From the NCBI GenBank assembly GCA_031255375.1, contig JAIRSP010000073.1, forward strand, positions 1 to 14,893: a stretch of DNA of 14,893 nt, given 5' to 3'. Below, one piece after another: positions 14,115 through 14,893 of the stretch. The notes below the pieces were generated by a model. The model saw only the letters and a list, made by a program, of their open reading frames with translations, searched no databases and was not told where the DNA came from. The position numbers and the translations under genes were made by a program. Position 1 is the first letter of the stretch. Every line of letters begins with the position of its first letter. Origin of the DNA: Endomicrobium sp. (lineage in GTDB: Bacteria > Elusimicrobiota > Endomicrobiia > Endomicrobiales > Endomicrobiaceae).

Positions 14115-14747
14115 ATGTTTACTGGATTGATAGAAGACGTTGGTATAATAAAAAGTATTTCAGATTCTAAGATTGAAATTAAAACAAATCTTGACAATAT
14201 TAAAAAAGGCGATAGTATTTCGGTAAATGGTGTATGTTTAACTGCGATTTTTGTGAATAAAAATAGTTTTATTGCTGAATATAGTTCAAATACAAGTAAT
14301 ATCACTAATTTTTCAAGATTGAAGAAAAAATCAAAAATCAATTTAGAAAGATCATTAAAATGTTGTTCACGTTTTGGTGGGCATGTTGTAAGTGGACATG
14401 TTGATGGTATCGCAAAAATAAAATTTATAGAAAAAGTTAAACAATTTTATAAAATCATATTTTCGTGTGAGAAAAATATAACGGATCTTTGTGTTAACAA
14501 AGGCTCAATTGCTGTTGATGGCGTAAGTTTAACAATTTCTTCAGTATCAATTTTACACTTTGAGACTTTTATTATACCTGAAACGTTCAATAATACGATA
14601 ATGCAGTTTAAAAAAAATGGAGATGAAGTTAATATTGAAGTAGATATTTTTGCCAAATATATAAGAAAATTTATTAATGAAAATAATACGAACAAAAAAG
14701 ATAGAGATATCACAATTGAAATGCTAAACAAAACTGGATTTGCATAG
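14115..14747 (+). CDS. ribE: Riboflavin synthase, alpha subunit
   Basis: Dismutates two molecules of 6,7-dimethyl-8-ribityllumazine to riboflavin and a pyrimidine that is recycled. The 210 residues hold two tandem lumazine-binding domains. The first starts MFTGLIEDVG and contains GDSISVNGVCLTA, whose cysteine is conserved in the family. The join carries LERSLKCCSRFGGHVVSGHVDG. The second repeats the pattern in KGSIAVDGVSLTI and IPETFNNT and ends VNIEVDIFAKYI. AAGAG precedes the ATG at acceptable spacing. It sits between ribD and the probable ribBA, the common rib gene order. Some systems name this gene ribC or ribB; I use ribE. Nothing essential appears to be missing. Confidence 0.96.
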   Translation: MFTGLIEDVGIIKSISDSKIEIKTNLDNIKKGDSISVNGVCLTAIFVNKNSFIAEYSSNTSNITNFSRLKKKSKINLERSLKCCSRFGGHVVSGHVDGIAKIKFIEKVKQFYKIIFSCEKNITDLCVNKGSIAVDGVSLTISSVSILHFETFIIPETFNNTIMQFKKNGDEVNIEVDIFAKYIRKFINENNTNKKDRDITIEMLNKTGFA

Positions 14748-14843
14748 TATAAGTTAATATATAAAAATGATTATAATAATTATTTCTTTAGCTTGTTCAA
14801 ATTGTGTTATCAAATGGAAATGTTTTTGTTATTTTACGTAATA

Positions 14844-14847
14844 GAGG
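14844..14847 (+). promoter_or_regulatory. Shine-Dalgarno site of the last, truncated gene
   Basis: GAGG lies 7 bases before the ATG at 14855, supporting a genuine gene start at the window edge. Confidence 0.6.
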
Positions 14848-14854
14848 CTTTACA

Positions 14855-14893
14855 ATGAATAATGTGGAGAATGATTTTTTTTCAACAACGGAA
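14855..14893 (+). CDS. ribBA: Start of a gene, probably ribBA, truncated by the window end
   Basis: Thirteen codons (MNNVENDFFSTTE) remain open to the end of the window, after a well-placed GAGG. The pattern F-x-[ST]-x-E resembles the start of dihydroxybutanone-phosphate synthase/GTP cyclohydrolase II, which usually follows ribD and ribE. The identification rests mainly on that gene order; the visible residues alone could not prove it. Were it ribBA, it would supply both precursors used by the preceding two genes. ribB alone or another gene is possible. Confidence 0.5.
   Translation, partial: MNNVENDFFSTTE

Noticed and set aside
14767..14841. A 24-codon open frame between ribE and the last gene, hydrophobic and Cys-rich
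   Set aside because: No ribosome site, no conservation evidence, and length well within chance.

Overview
The window is a compact, A+T-rich (roughly 25-27% G+C by eye) bacterial chromosome segment of core metabolism. All 17 protein genes (15 complete, one at each end truncated) and both tRNAs lie on the + strand. The largest stretch with no gene is about 180 bases (2857-3037). TAA, TAG and TGA are all used as stops, so the code is standard. Clear Shine-Dalgarno sites of the GAGG/GAGGT type precede several genes. I see no CRISPR array, insertion sequence, phage gene or toxin-antitoxin pair.

The base composition, tight packing, provisioning-type pathways (arginine, riboflavin, NAD), pyrophosphate-dependent phosphofructokinase and absence of mobile DNA suggest a reduced-genome, host-associated anaerobe. 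The Fe-S PD-(D/E)XK nuclease and the HD proteins look to me like those of Elusimicrobiota (Endomicrobium-type symbionts). A low-GC clostridial endosymbiont remains possible. This placement is inference from family resemblance, not proof.

Layout. (1) 1-1064: 3' part of glyA, then tRNA-Asp(GUC). (2) 1309-2856: nth (endonuclease III) and nadC. (3) 3038-4124: birA without a DNA-binding domain, overlapping ybaB. (4) 4253-6197: two paralogous HD-domain phosphohydrolases flanking yajC. (5) 6332-8023: long-form PPi-dependent phosphofructokinase, carrying a perfect 16-bp inverted repeat inside the coding sequence. (6) tRNA-Ala(GGC), then rsmD overlapping a standalone Fe-S PD-(D/E)XK nuclease. (7) 9643-12897: argB-argD (4-base overlap) and argG. 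(8) 13024 to the end: ribD, ribE and the first codons of what is probably ribBA.

The genes form two biosynthetic blocks: N-acetylglutamate to N-acetylornithine and citrulline to argininosuccinate, and GTP-derived pyrimidine to riboflavin. NAD (nadC), one-carbon/glycine (glyA) and biotinylation (birA) functions are scattered between them. I found no complete new defence or mobile system. The points most worth a second look are the intragenic palindrome in pfp, a Cys-to-His change at an Fe-S ligand of Nth, the APPY motif and altered N-terminal motif in RsmD, a possible ATT start for argB, and the unusual 3' tail of birA over a T7 tract.
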